From the NCBI RefSeq assembly GCF_017976235.1, contig NZ_JACVHC010000008.1:62001-126000 (forward strand): DNA of 64,000 bases, in the 5' to 3' direction. Under the pieces are notes generated by a model. It had not been told where the DNA came from. It was given only the letters and a program-made list of their open reading frames with translations, and searched no databases. The translations under genes were made by a program, and so were the position numbers. Shown here one piece after another: positions 42,284 through 51,189 of the stretch. Position 1 is the stretch's first letter. The number at the start of each line of letters is the position of its first letter. Source of the DNA: Pseudomonas anatoliensis. Its GTDB lineage: Bacteria; Pseudomonadota; Gammaproteobacteria; Pseudomonadales; Pseudomonadaceae.

Positions 42284-43747
42284 TCAGTGCAGGGCTTTTT
42301 CAGCGTTCTGAATCGCCGCGAATTCTTCTTCCGGCGTACCTGCTACCAAGTGATGTCGACTGTAGAAAGCAAAGTAAGCAATTAACACTCCATAGATGAT
42401 AGCGGCACCGATCACCACCCGTGGATCGACGAGGAAACCCGCGATCACGGCGATGCAAGCCAGCACCAGCGCCACACCGGAGGTGAAAATGCCGCCGGGC
42501 GTGCGGTACGGCCGATCCATTTTGGGGCGGCGGATGCGCAGCGTGATGTGCGCCGCCATCATCAGTACGTAGGAAATGGTCGCGCCGAACACCGCCACCA
42601 GAATCAGCAGGTCGCCCTGGCCGGTCAGCGACAGACCAAAACCGATGATCCCTGGAATGATCAGGGCCAGCACGGGCGCCTTGCTTTTGTTGGTCTCGGA
42701 GAGTTTTCGCGGCAGGTAGCCTGCGCGCGACAAGGCGAAAATCTGCCGCGAGTAGGCATAGATGATCGAGAAGAAACTGGCGATCAGCCCGGCCAGGCCC
42801 ACGAGATTGACGAAACTGCCCATCCAGGTCGAGCCACCATAGGCTTTGCTCAGCGCTTCAACCAGCGGGTTGCCCGACGTCAGCAGCGAATTGGCGCCCG
42901 CGCCACCAGGCCCGACGATCAGGATCAGCAGGGCAAAGGCCAGCAGCACCAGCATGGCGCCGATGAGTCCGCGTGGCAGGTCACGTTTAGGGTTTTTGGT
43001 TTCTTCGGCGGCCAGTGGCACGCCCTCAACGGCGAGGAAAAACCAGATTGCGTAGGGAATCGCCGCCCAGACGCCGACATAGCCGAACGGCAGGAAAGGG
43101 CTGGCGCCGGCAGCGCTGGTCACCGGAATGTCGAGCAGGTTGGCGACGTCGAAGTGCGGCACCATCGCCACCAGAAATACGCCAAGCGCCAGCGCTGCGA
43201 CGGCAGTGATGACGAACATCAACTTCAGCGCTTCGCCGACCCCGAAGATGTGGATGGCGATGAAGATGACGTAGAACGTCAGATAAATCATCCAGCCGCC
43301 AATGCCGAACAGTGACTCGCAATAGGCGCCGATGAACACGGCAATTGCGGCGGGTGCGATGGCGTATTCGATGAGGATCGCGGTACCGGTCAGGAAGCCG
43401 CCCCACGGGCCGAACGCGCTGCGGGCAAAGCCGTAGCCGCCACCGGCGGTGGGAATCATCGAGGACAGTTCGGCCAGGGAAAAGCACATGCACAGATACA
43501 TGGTGGCCATCAGCAAGGTCGCCAGGAACATGCCGCCCCAGCCGCCCTGCGCCAAGCCGAAGTTCCAGCCGGCATAGTCGCCTGAAATCACATATGCGAC
43601 GCCAAGCCCCACCAGCAGAACCCAGCCGGCGGCGCCTTTTTTCAATTCGCGTTGTTGGAAGTAGTCCGAGCCGACTTTTTCAAAGTCGACGGAAGAGCCG
43701 GTCGCCGGAGCGCCAGCAGGGGATTCGCCAGGCATAGGGTTCACCAT
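42284..43747 (-). CDS. eat: Ethanolamine permease (APC family)
   Basis: 487-residue APC-superfamily transporter with about 12 membrane segments; the N-terminal region GWVLLVGLGVAYVISGDYAGWNFGLAQGGWGGMFLATLLM and MIPTAGGGYGFARSAFGPWGGFLTG are the ethanolamine-permease blocks. It sits between eutB and the aldehyde dehydrogenase, as in P. aeruginosa. It imports ethanolamine into the cytoplasm. A REP pair lies upstream, so it may also use the transcript from the sigma-54 promoter at 45533. Confidence 0.9.
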   Translation of the reverse strand: MVNPMPGESPAGAPATGSSVDFEKVGSDYFQQRELKKGAAGWVLLVGLGVAYVISGDYAGWNFGLAQGGWGGMFLATLLMATMYLCMCFSLAELSSMIPTAGGGYGFARSAFGPWGGFLTGTAILIEYAIAPAAIAVFIGAYCESLFGIGGWMIYLTFYVIFIAIHIFGVGEALKLMFVITAVAALALGVFLVAMVPHFDVANLLDIPVTSAAGASPFLPFGYVGVWAAIPYAIWFFLAVEGVPLAAEETKNPKRDLPRGLIGAMLVLLAFALLILIVGPGGAGANSLLTSGNPLVEALSKAYGGSTWMGSFVNLVGLAGLIASFFSIIYAYSRQIFALSRAGYLPRKLSETNKSKAPVLALIIPGIIGFGLSLTGQGDLLILVAVFGATISYVLMMAAHITLRIRRPKMDRPYRTPGGIFTSGVALVLACIAVIAGFLVDPRVVIGAAIIYGVLIAYFAFYSRHHLVAGTPEEEFAAIQNAEKALH

Positions 43748-43806
43748 TTTTATTGTTGTATTGGCCCGGCTGTTCCGTCAGGAACTGTCGGGTTGAATGG
43801 CACGCA

Positions 43807-43939
43807 GCTTTCGCGAGCAAGCTCGCTCCCACAGATTTCCGTGGTTAGCTCAACATTGAGATCTAATACAGATCCCTGTGGGAGCGAGCTTGCTCGCGAA
43901 AGCGGACGAGAGGGCGACACAGAAATATCTGTGTCGCCC
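43807..43939. repeat. REP pair (GCGAGCTTGCTCGC) and adjacent hairpin
   Basis: REP arms at 43807-43834 and 43876-43903 in inverted order between the permease and aldehyde dehydrogenase genes, followed by a perfect 12-base stem GGGCGACACAGA / TCTGTGTCGCCC (43912-43939) directly below the dehydrogenase stop. No T-run follows, so partial readthrough into the eut genes is expected. Confidence 0.85.
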
Positions 43940-43946
43940 AAGGGCT

Positions 43947-45467
43947 TTAGAAGAAACCCAGCGGATTGATGTCGTAGCTCACCAGCAGGTTTTTCGTCTG
44001 CTGATAGTGATCGAGCATCATTTTGTGGGTTTCACGACCAACGCCGGACTTCTTGTACCCGCCGAACGCGGCATGCGCCGGGTACAGGTGGTAGCAGTTG
44101 GTCCACACACGACCGGCCTTGATCGCCCGGCCCATGCGGTAGGCGCGGTTGATGTCGCGGGTCCACAGGCCGGCGCCGAGACCGAACTCGGTGTCGTTGG
44201 CGATGGCCAGGGCTTCGGCTTCGTCCTTGAACGTGGTGATGCTCACCACCGGGCCGAAGATTTCTTCCTGGAACACACGCATCTTGTTGGTGCCTTTGAG
44301 CAGGGTCGGCTGGATGTAATAGCCGGTCGACAGATTGCCCTCGAGTTTTTCCACTTTGCCGCCGGTCAGCAGCTCCGCGCCTTCTCCCTTGGCGATTTCC
44401 AGATAGGACAGGATCTTGTCGAATTGCTGCTCGGACGCCTGGGCGCCAACCATGGTGTCGGTGTCCAGCGGATCGCCACGTTTGATTTGCAGGACTTTCT
44501 TCATCACCACGGCCATGAATTCGTCGTAGATCGATTCCTGAACCAGCGCACGAGACGGGCAAGTGCAGACTTCGCCCTGGTTGAAGAACGCCAGCACCAG
44601 ACCTTCGGCGGCTTTTTCGATAAAGGTCGGCTCGGCCTGCATGATGTCTTCGAAGAAGATGTTCGGCGATTTGCCGCCCAGTTCCACGGTGGATGGGATG
44701 ATGTTTTCGGCGGCGCATTTCATGATGTGCGAGCCAACCGGTGTCGAGCCGGTAAAGGCAATCTTGGCGATGCGTTTGCTGGTCGCCAGCGCTTCGCCGG
44801 CTTCTTTGCCGAAGCCCTGCACGACGTTCAGCACGCCCGGCGGCAGCAGGTCGCCGATCAGTTCGACCAGCACGGAAATACCCAGCGGAGTCTGCTCGGC
44901 AGGCTTGAGCACCACGCAGTTACCCGCCGCTAGCGCTGGCGCGAGTTTCCACGCGGCCATCAGGATCGGGAAGTTCCACGGAATGATCTGGCCGACCACG
45001 CCCAGTGGTTCATGGATGTGATAAGCCACGGTGTTGCCGTCGATTTCGGCAGCGCTGCCTTCCTGCGCGCGGATGCAACCGGCGTAGTAACGGAAGTGGT
45101 CGGCGGCTAGCGGGATGTCGGCGTTAAGGGTTTCGCGGATGGCTTTGCCGTTGTCCCAGGTTTCGGTGATCGCCAGCAGTTCGAGGTTCTGTTCGATACG
45201 GTCGGCGATTTTCAGCAGGACCAGCGAACGCGCCTGCACCGAGGTTGCACCCCAGGCGTCAGCGGCGGCGTGGGCGGCGTCCAGTGCCTTGTCGATGTCT
45301 TCGGCAGTGGAGCGGGGGAATTCGGCAATCGGTTGGCCATTGACTGGCGAGGTGTTGGTGAAGTACTGACCTTTGACAGGCGCGACAAACTCGCCGCCGA
45401 TGTAGTTACCGTACTTGCTCTTGAACGAGACTTTGGCGCCTTCAGTACCGGGGTGAGCGTAACGCAT
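43947..45467 (-). CDS. exaC: NAD-dependent acetaldehyde dehydrogenase (ExaC-like)
   Basis: 506-residue aldehyde dehydrogenase. Active-site Cys in FFNQGEVCTCPSR, catalytic Glu in VELGGKSPNIFF, cofactor motif FTGSTPVGSHI and GGYKKSGVGRE near the C-terminus. The N-terminus MRYAHPGTEGAKVSFKSKYGNYIGGEFV is that of the ExaC/acetaldehyde dehydrogenase group. It oxidises the acetaldehyde released by EutBC to acetate, without a microcompartment shell (no shell genes are present). GGAGAAC precedes the ATG. A sigma-54 promoter lies 66-81 bases upstream. Confidence 0.92.
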   Translation of the reverse strand: MRYAHPGTEGAKVSFKSKYGNYIGGEFVAPVKGQYFTNTSPVNGQPIAEFPRSTAEDIDKALDAAHAAADAWGATSVQARSLVLLKIADRIEQNLELLAITETWDNGKAIRETLNADIPLAADHFRYYAGCIRAQEGSAAEIDGNTVAYHIHEPLGVVGQIIPWNFPILMAAWKLAPALAAGNCVVLKPAEQTPLGISVLVELIGDLLPPGVLNVVQGFGKEAGEALATSKRIAKIAFTGSTPVGSHIMKCAAENIIPSTVELGGKSPNIFFEDIMQAEPTFIEKAAEGLVLAFFNQGEVCTCPSRALVQESIYDEFMAVVMKKVLQIKRGDPLDTDTMVGAQASEQQFDKILSYLEIAKGEGAELLTGGKVEKLEGNLSTGYYIQPTLLKGTNKMRVFQEEIFGPVVSITTFKDEAEALAIANDTEFGLGAGLWTRDINRAYRMGRAIKAGRVWTNCYHLYPAHAAFGGYKKSGVGRETHKMMLDHYQQTKNLLVSYDINPLGFF

Positions 45468-45532
45468 GATGATGTTCTCCTTGGCTTTGTACTTATTAGA
45501 GAAACGCGCAAGTGCGCTTGCTATAAGCGTAG

Positions 45533-45548
45533 AGCAAAGGTCGGGCCA
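45533..45548 (-). promoter_or_regulatory. Sigma-54 (-24/-12) promoter of exaC-eat-eutBC
   Basis: Minus-strand TGGCCCG-ACCT-TTGCT matches the RpoN consensus TGGCACG-N4-TTGCW with one mismatch, has the exact GG/GC spacing, and lies 66-81 bases before the exaC start codon. The divergent gene encodes a sigma-54 activator. Confidence 0.75.
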
Positions 45549-45622
45549 CTGCCGTGCAGGTCAGGTAAATCAAGGCGTTGCGAGGTTTATGTCGGACGGG
45601 CGGATTACCACTGTTATGGTTT

Positions 45623-45651
45623 CGGTACAGATGGGAGGACAGTTTGTACCG
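45623..45651. promoter_or_regulatory. Candidate enhancer (UAS) for the eut activator
   Basis: Perfect inverted repeat CGGTACA-N15-TGTACCG, centred about 95 bases upstream of the -24/-12 element, the usual range for a bacterial enhancer. It is the best dyad in the 412-base gap 45468-45879 apart from the REP pair. Confidence 0.55.
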
Positions 45652-45754
45652 CTTTTGGCACAGCCAGTGACCGGGCAGTCTGGCCAGCATTGCAATGGTG
45701 CAGCGGCAGGAGGATGCTCTGGGCATCATCGGTTTGATGGTCCCTACCGAAACC

Positions 45755-45841
45755 TGTAGGAGCTGCCGAAGGCTGCGATCTTTTGATTCTGCTTTTTTGC
45801 AGATCAAGATCAAAAGATCGCAGCCTTCTGCAGCTCCTACA
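45755..45841. repeat. REP pair, TGTAGGAGCTGCC family
   Basis: Units at 45755-45784 and 45812-45841 between the eut promoter region and the eatR start; its position places it in the presumed eatR leader or promoter. Confidence 0.9.
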
Positions 45842-45879
45842 TGGGGAACGAGTCGACCTTTCGGGGAGAACAATAAGAA

Positions 45880-47796
45880 ATGCACGACAACCATTTGAAT
45901 CGCCATGCCCAACAGGTTCTTACCGCCACCCAAGGCAAACCGCACCTGCACGGGCCCGGAGCCGATCCGTCGATTGCCCGCTCATGGCTGCGCTGTCTTG
46001 AGGATTACCACCTCGACCCTGCCCTGAGCATGGCGCCTACCGTGCTCGAGCACGGGCGCGTTCTTGAAAGCCGAGAACGTCTGCAACAGGTGTTGCAGAT
46101 TGCCGGCAATGAAATGAGCAGCCTGCATCAGCAACTCTCCGGCGCCGGACACGCGGTGCTGCTGACCGATGCCCGTGGGGTGATCCTCAACTGCGTCACC
46201 GCGCCGGCCGAACGGAAGATTTTTGAGCGTGCCGGCCTGTGGCTGGGCGCCGACTGGAGCGAAGCCTGTGAAGGCACCAATGGCATCGGCACCTGCCTGG
46301 TCGAGCGCCAGGCGCTGACCATTCATCAGGATGAACATTTCCGCGGGCGCCACACTGGCCTGACCTGCTCGGCGAGCCCGGTGTTCGATCCGCACGGCGA
46401 ATTGCTGGCGGTACTTGATGTGTCCTCGGCACGTCACGACGTCTCGCGCCAAAGCCAGTTCCACACCATGGCACTGGTCAATCTGTCGGCGAAGATGATC
46501 GAGAGCTGCTACTTCCTGCGCTGTTTCGACAATCAATGGTTGCTGCGCTTTCATTTGCAGGCCGAGTCCGTCGGGCTGTTCAGCGAAGGGCTGCTGGCGT
46601 TTGATGGAGAAGGGCGGATCAGCGCAGTCAACCAGAGCGCGCTGAACCTGCTCGGGCATATTCGCGGCGGCTTGCTCGGTAAACCGGTCGAGGCGTTTTT
46701 CGATTGTTCGCTGGATGAGTTGCTCGGTCGTGCGAGCGCCAATGCCAGCGCCAGTTGGCCGTTACGCACCCGCGATGGGCGAAATCTGTTTGCCGTGTTG
46801 CGCGGCGAGTCGCGCAAAACGATACCGATCACGCCCGCGCCGGTCGTGGCGCAGGCTCCGCGTCTGTCGGGTATTTGCCTTGGCGACGCGGCGTTGCAGG
46901 CCGATTTTCGCAAAGCGCTGCGGGTGTTCGAACGTGATGTGCCGCTGTTGATCAATGGTGAAACGGGCTCCGGCAAAGAGGCTTTTGCCAAGGCTGTGCA
47001 TCAGGCCAGTCAGCGCTCGAGCAAAGCCTTCGTAGCGCTCAATTGCGCGGCGATTCCCGAGAGCCTGATCGAAAGTGAGCTGTTCGGCTATCGTGGTGGC
47101 AGTTTTACCGGCGCGCGCAAGGACGGTATGCGCGGCAAACTTCAGCAGGCCGATGGCGGCACATTGTTCCTTGATGAAATCGGCGACATGCCGCTGGCCT
47201 TGCAGACCCGTCTCTTGCGGGTGCTTGAGGACCGGCAAGTGGTGCCGATCGGCGGTGAGCCGGAAGCGGTCAACGTGCGGATCATCAGTGCGACTCACCG
47301 CAATCTTCTGGAGCGAGTGGAGAACGGCAGTTTCCGCGAGGATCTGTATTACCGGCTCAACGGCCTGGAAGTGGCGTTGCCGGCGTTGCGTGAGCGCAGT
47401 GATAAATCGCAGTTGCTGGATTTTTTGCTGGCCGAAGAGGCGGGCGGGGATGTGGTGGTGATTGATGAGCCGGCGCGTCAGGCGTTGCTGGCGTTCAACT
47501 GGCCGGGGAATGTGCGGCAGTTGCGCAATGTCCTGCGCACGCTGGCGGCGTTGTGTGATGAGGGGCAGATCGGGCTGGAGGATTTGCCGGCGATGATCCG
47601 GCAGGTGCGGCCGGCGGTAGAGTTGGAGGTTATGCAATCCGATCATCCGCTGGAGGATGCCGAGCGCTTGGCCTTGCTCAATACTTTGGAGCAGACCCGT
47701 TGGCACATGACCCAAACCGCGCTGCAGCTCGGCGTCAGCCGGAACACCCTTTATAGAAAGCTGCGCAAACATGGGATTGAGCGGTGTGTCAGTTAG
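45880..47796 (+). CDS. eatR: Sigma-54-dependent ethanolamine activator (EatR/AcoR type)
   Basis: 638 residues: GAF-like sensor (about 75-225), a PAS-like segment (230-320), AAA+ sigma-54 domain (330-550) and a Fis-type HTH (TQTALQLGVSRNTLYRKLRKHGI). Walker A is NGETGSGKEAF (359-369), Walker B GGTLFLDEIGD. The sigma-54-contact loop GAFTGA reads GSFTGA at 407-412. The AcoR-type architecture and divergence from the ethanolamine genes match P. aeruginosa EatR (PA4021, from memory), so ethanolamine or an intermediate is the likely inducer. GGGGAGAA precedes the ATG. Confidence 0.88.
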   Translation: MHDNHLNRHAQQVLTATQGKPHLHGPGADPSIARSWLRCLEDYHLDPALSMAPTVLEHGRVLESRERLQQVLQIAGNEMSSLHQQLSGAGHAVLLTDARGVILNCVTAPAERKIFERAGLWLGADWSEACEGTNGIGTCLVERQALTIHQDEHFRGRHTGLTCSASPVFDPHGELLAVLDVSSARHDVSRQSQFHTMALVNLSAKMIESCYFLRCFDNQWLLRFHLQAESVGLFSEGLLAFDGEGRISAVNQSALNLLGHIRGGLLGKPVEAFFDCSLDELLGRASANASASWPLRTRDGRNLFAVLRGESRKTIPITPAPVVAQAPRLSGICLGDAALQADFRKALRVFERDVPLLINGETGSGKEAFAKAVHQASQRSSKAFVALNCAAIPESLIESELFGYRGGSFTGARKDGMRGKLQQADGGTLFLDEIGDMPLALQTRLLRVLEDRQVVPIGGEPEAVNVRIISATHRNLLERVENGSFREDLYYRLNGLEVALPALRERSDKSQLLDFLLAEEAGGDVVVIDEPARQALLAFNWPGNVRQLRNVLRTLAALCDEGQIGLEDLPAMIRQVRPAVELEVMQSDHPLEDAERLALLNTLEQTRWHMTQTALQLGVSRNTLYRKLRKHGIERCVS

Positions 47797-47798
47797 AA

Positions 47799-48008
47799 GG
47801 CCCTCACCCTAACCCTCTCCCAGAGGGAGAGGGGACTGACCGAGGTGTTCTTGCGGGGTACGTCGACCTGAAAAAACGAGTCGAGCTCTAGCTCTGAGAG
47901 GAGACGGGCAGTTGTAGATCCATAATCGACTCAGTCTCTCAGGTCGACGTATAGCAAAAGACATCTCGGTCAGCCCCCTCTCCCTCCGGGAGAGGGCTGG
48001 GGTGAGGG
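47799..48008. repeat. Long inverted-repeat element, CCCTCACCC family
   Basis: 210-base element whose left and right arms (about 85 bases each) are imperfect inverses: CCCTCACCCTAACCCTC...GGGACTGACCGAGGTG...TACGTCGACCTGA, mirrored on the right. Longer relative of 3008-3169. It begins two bases after eatR ends and makes up most of the 327-base gap to mpl; the rest, 48009-48123, holds no feature I recognise except the presumed mpl promoter. Confidence 0.82.
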
Positions 48009-48123
48009 TAGCAATCCTGAGCCATACCGAAATGTTGCGCCCAACCAACCCCGGCCCATCACCTAAAGAGTGCGATTTCCCCCTCCCTACGCTAACCTGC
48101 GGCCATGTTTTACGAGGTCGACT

Positions 48124-49473
48124 ATGCACATTCATATTCTGGGTATCTGCGGGACTTTCATGGGCTCGATGGCGGTTCTGGCCAAAGAGCTGGGCCATCA
48201 CGTGACCGGCTCCGACGCCAACGTCTATCCGCCGATGAGCACGCAGCTCGAGGCCCAAGGCATTCAGCTGACGCAGGGCTACGATCCGGCCCAGCTCGAT
48301 CCGGCACCGGATCTGGTGGTGATCGGTAACGCCATGTCGCGCGGCAATCCGGCGGTGGAATATGTGCTGAACAAAGGCCTGCCGTACGTCTCTGGCCCGC
48401 AGTGGCTGGCTGATCACGTACTGCAAGGTCGCTGGGTACTGGCTGTTGCCGGTACTCACGGCAAAACCACCACCAGCAGCATGCTCGCCTGGGTGCTGGA
48501 ACATGCCGGCATGAGCCCGGGTTTCCTGATCGGTGGTGTGCCGCAGAACTTCTCGGTGTCCGCACGTCTGGGCGGTACGCCGTTTTTCGTGATCGAGGCC
48601 GACGAGTATGACAGCGCCTTCTTCGACAAGCGTTCGAAGTTCGTGCACTACCGCCCGCGCACCGCGATTCTCAACAACCTTGAGTTCGATCACGCGGACA
48701 TCTTCCCCGATCTGCCGGCCATCGAGCGGCAATTCCACCATTTGGTGCGCACCATTCCGAGCGAAGGCCTGGTCATCCATCCGACCACCGAGCCTGCCTT
48801 GCAGCGGGTAATCGAGATGGGCTGCTGGACCCCGGTGCAAACCACCGGTGCTGGCGGTCAGTGGCAGGTCAAACTGCTCAGCGAAGACGGCTCGGCCTTT
48901 GAAGTGATGTTCGAAGGTGTGTCCCAAGGCACGGTCGAGTGGGAATTGACTGGCCAGCACAACGTTGCCAACGCCTTGGCTGCACTGGCGGCTGCGCGTC
49001 ATGTTGGCGTGGTGCCATCGATGGGCATCGCCGGGTTGAGCGCGTTCAAGAACGTCAAACGCCGAATGGAGAAAGTCGCTGAAGTACGCGGCATCACCAT
49101 CTACGACGACTTCGCCCATCACCCGACTGCGATCGCCACCACGCTTGATGGCCTGCGCAAGCGCATCGGTGATGCACCGTTGATCGCGATCATCGAACCA
49201 CGCTCCAACTCGATGAAGCTCGGCGCGCACCGTGACGGTTTGCCGGACAGTGTGAACGATGCCGATCAGGTGATCTGGTACGCCCCGGCCAACCTTGGCT
49301 GGGATCTGGCCGCCACCGCTGCGCTGTGCAAAGTGCCATCGATTGTCAGCGATACGCTGGAAGGCATCATCGAACGCGTGAAAAGCCAGGCTCAGCCCGG
49401 CACTCACGTGGTGATCATGAGCAACGGCGGTTTCGGCGGTCTGCACGGCAAACTCGCCGAGGCGCTGCAATGA
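48124..49473 (+). CDS. mpl: Mpl murein-peptide ligase
   Basis: 449 residues of the Mur ligase family. N-terminal HIHILGICGTFMGSMA, Walker-type GTHGKTTTSSML, EADEYDSAFFDKRSKFVHYRP and DDFAHHPTAI. It ligates the recycled tripeptide L-Ala-gamma-D-Glu-mDAP to UDP-MurNAc, saving murein peptides. The ATG at 48124 is chosen; a frame from 48070 would add 18 unrelated residues. Overlaps ubiX by 4 bases (ATGA). Confidence 0.96.
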   Translation: MHIHILGICGTFMGSMAVLAKELGHHVTGSDANVYPPMSTQLEAQGIQLTQGYDPAQLDPAPDLVVIGNAMSRGNPAVEYVLNKGLPYVSGPQWLADHVLQGRWVLAVAGTHGKTTTSSMLAWVLEHAGMSPGFLIGGVPQNFSVSARLGGTPFFVIEADEYDSAFFDKRSKFVHYRPRTAILNNLEFDHADIFPDLPAIERQFHHLVRTIPSEGLVIHPTTEPALQRVIEMGCWTPVQTTGAGGQWQVKLLSEDGSAFEVMFEGVSQGTVEWELTGQHNVANALAALAAARHVGVVPSMGIAGLSAFKNVKRRMEKVAEVRGITIYDDFAHHPTAIATTLDGLRKRIGDAPLIAIIEPRSNSMKLGAHRDGLPDSVNDADQVIWYAPANLGWDLAATAALCKVPSIVSDTLEGIIERVKSQAQPGTHVVIMSNGGFGGLHGKLAEALQ

Positions 49474-50117
49474 ACACTTTTTCGCAGAACGGCGGCCCGG
49501 AACGCATCACGCTGGCGATGACCGGTGCTTCGGGCGCGCAGTACGGTTTGCGCCTGCTCGATTGTCTGGTGCGGGAAGATCGCGAGGTGCACTTCCTCAT
49601 CTCCAAAGCCGCGCAACTGGTGATGGCCACCGAGACCGACGTCTCGCTACCGCCCAAGCCGCAGATGATGCAGGCGTTCCTCACCGAATACACCGGGGCA
49701 GCGGCCGGGCAGATCCGCGTGTACGGCAAGGAAGACTGGATGTCGCCGGTGGCCTCGGGCTCCGGTGCGCCAGCGGCGATGGTGGTGGTGCCGTGCTCGA
49801 CCGGGACGCTGTCGGCCATCGCGACGGGTGCCTGCAACAACCTGATCGAACGCGCAGCAGACGTCACCTTGAAGGAACGTCGCCAGTTGATTCTGGTGCC
49901 GCGCGAGGCGCCGTATTCGAGCATTCATCTGGAGCACATGCTCAAGCTGTCGAACATGGGCGTGACGATTCTGCCGGCCTCACCCGGTTTCTATCACCAG
50001 CCGCAGACCATCGATGACCTGATCGATTTCGTCGTCGCGCGGATTCTCAATCTGCTGGGCATTCCCCAGGACATGCTGCCGCGTTGGGGCGAGCATCATC
50101 TGAGCAGCGATGAATAA
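49470..50117 (+). CDS. ubiX: Flavin prenyltransferase UbiX
   Basis: 215 residues with TLAMTGASGAQYGLRLLD, the PCSTGTLSAIATGACNNLIERAADV block, and LILVPREAPYSSIHLEHMLKLSNMG. It attaches a dimethylallyl group to FMN to make the prenylated cofactor of UbiD in ubiquinone synthesis. ATG overlaps the mpl stop; its 3' end overlaps the next gene by 8 bases. Confidence 0.95.
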   Translation: MNTFSQNGGPERITLAMTGASGAQYGLRLLDCLVREDREVHFLISKAAQLVMATETDVSLPPKPQMMQAFLTEYTGAAAGQIRVYGKEDWMSPVASGSGAPAAMVVVPCSTGTLSAIATGACNNLIERAADVTLKERRQLILVPREAPYSSIHLEHMLKLSNMGVTILPASPGFYHQPQTIDDLIDFVVARILNLLGIPQDMLPRWGEHHLSSDE

Positions 50118-50394
50118 GCTGCTGGCGATTGTGCTGGCGCTGCAAATGACCGGGTGCGCCACTGCGCGCACGCTGGACGCGGCGAAACCGGGGGCGCCGG
50201 TGGTGTATTCCGGGACACGGCTGGATTTGTATGCGTTGAATGGCGGGTGTTGTGCGATGGATCGGTTCGGTGCTGAGGCGCCGAGTTATCCGGGGGTGGA
50301 TCTGCCGGGGAGTGCTTTGCTCGATACGCTGTTGTTGCCGTTGTCATTGCTGACGGTGATAGGCGTGAGCTTTCAGGCGACTGGCGGGTTGTAA
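50110..50394 (+). CDS. YceK/YidQ-family lipoprotein (DUF1375)
   Basis: 94-residue lipoprotein: MNKLLAIVLALQMTGCATAR has lipobox MTGC, then PVVYSGTRLDLYALNGGC, the YidQ/YceK signature, and a hydrophobic C-terminus (DTLLLPLSLLTVIG). Overlaps ubiX, so translation is coupled. No function is established for the family. Confidence 0.85.
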   Translation: MNKLLAIVLALQMTGCATARTLDAAKPGAPVVYSGTRLDLYALNGGCCAMDRFGAEAPSYPGVDLPGSALLDTLLLPLSLLTVIGVSFQATGGL

Positions 50395-50399
50395 AGATC

Positions 50400-50505
50400 A
50401 AAAGATCGCAGCCTTCGGCAGCTCCTACAGGTTTCGATGTCGTTCACCAATACTGTGCTCGCTGAAGAACATTGTGGGAGCGGGCTTGCCCGCGAAGAGG
50501 CCGGC
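50400..50505. repeat. Two unrelated single REP units
   Basis: One unit of the AAAAGATCGCAGCC...CTCCTACA family at 50400-50429 and one of the GTGGGAGCGGGCTTGCCCGC family at 50472-50505, side by side between convergent genes. Confidence 0.85.
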
Positions 50506-50520
50506 CCGGACACCACAACG

Positions 50521-51162
50521 TTATTTGCCCAATTTCCTCAGATCATCCGACTCAATCACCCGCACCCCATCCTGCTCTTCCAGCGCCAACCGCCACATCG
50601 CCCGGGCCAGTTGGCACGCTTCGATCCCGCGGTATTTACCCGGAATCAACTTCGAAAACGGCGCAGCAAGCTGTTCGCCCAAGCGTGGCTCTGATCGTTC
50701 ACCAAGCAACAGCGACGGCCGGCAAATGGTCAGTTGCGGCCAGTCTTGCGCGCGCAATGCCTGCTCCATTTCCCCTTTGACCCGATTGTAGAAAACCGAG
50801 GATTTCGGATCGGCGCCGATGGCGCTGATCACGATCAGATGCCGCGCACCCATCTCCCGCGCGCGCTTGGCAAACGCCACCACCATGTCCAGGTCGACGG
50901 CGCGAAACGCAGCTTCCGAGCCGGCCTGCTTGATGGTGGTGCCGAGGCAGCAATAGGCGATGTCGACGCGACCGCTGAGCTGCGGCAGAAATGCCTGTGG
51001 GTCGCCGACCGGGTTTTCCAGATGCGGATGCTCGGCCAGTGGCCGACGGGAAGGGGCGAGGACGCGAGAAATCGTTGGCTCGTTGAGCAAACGGTCGAGT
51101 AGATGTTCACCGGTCAAACCGGTGGCTCCGGCAAGCAATACGTGCTGAGGCGTCAAGTACAT
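50521..51162 (-). CDS. NAD(P)H-binding epimerase-like protein
   Basis: 213 residues, atypical SDR of the NAD(P)-binding (NmrA/HTATIP2-like) group: LLAGATGLTGEHLLDRLL is the dinucleotide motif, VDIAYCCLGTTIKQAGSEAAFRAVDLDMV is the CLGTT block seen in HTATIP2-type proteins, and YNRVKGEMEQAL carries a Y-x3-K-like motif. Substrate and reaction unknown. Starts 27 bases after the MORN-peptidase gene, so the two probably form a unit. Confidence 0.82.
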   Translation of the reverse strand: MYLTPQHVLLAGATGLTGEHLLDRLLNEPTISRVLAPSRRPLAEHPHLENPVGDPQAFLPQLSGRVDIAYCCLGTTIKQAGSEAAFRAVDLDMVVAFAKRAREMGARHLIVISAIGADPKSSVFYNRVKGEMEQALRAQDWPQLTICRPSLLLGERSEPRLGEQLAAPFSKLIPGKYRGIEACQLARAMWRLALEEQDGVRVIESDDLRKLGK

Positions 51163-51189
51163 AGTGTCTCTCCCTTGATACTGTTCAGC

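Noticed and set aside
40731..42311. 526-codon plus-strand frame over eutB
   Set aside because: Shadow of eutB, which has clear family motifs in the other strand.
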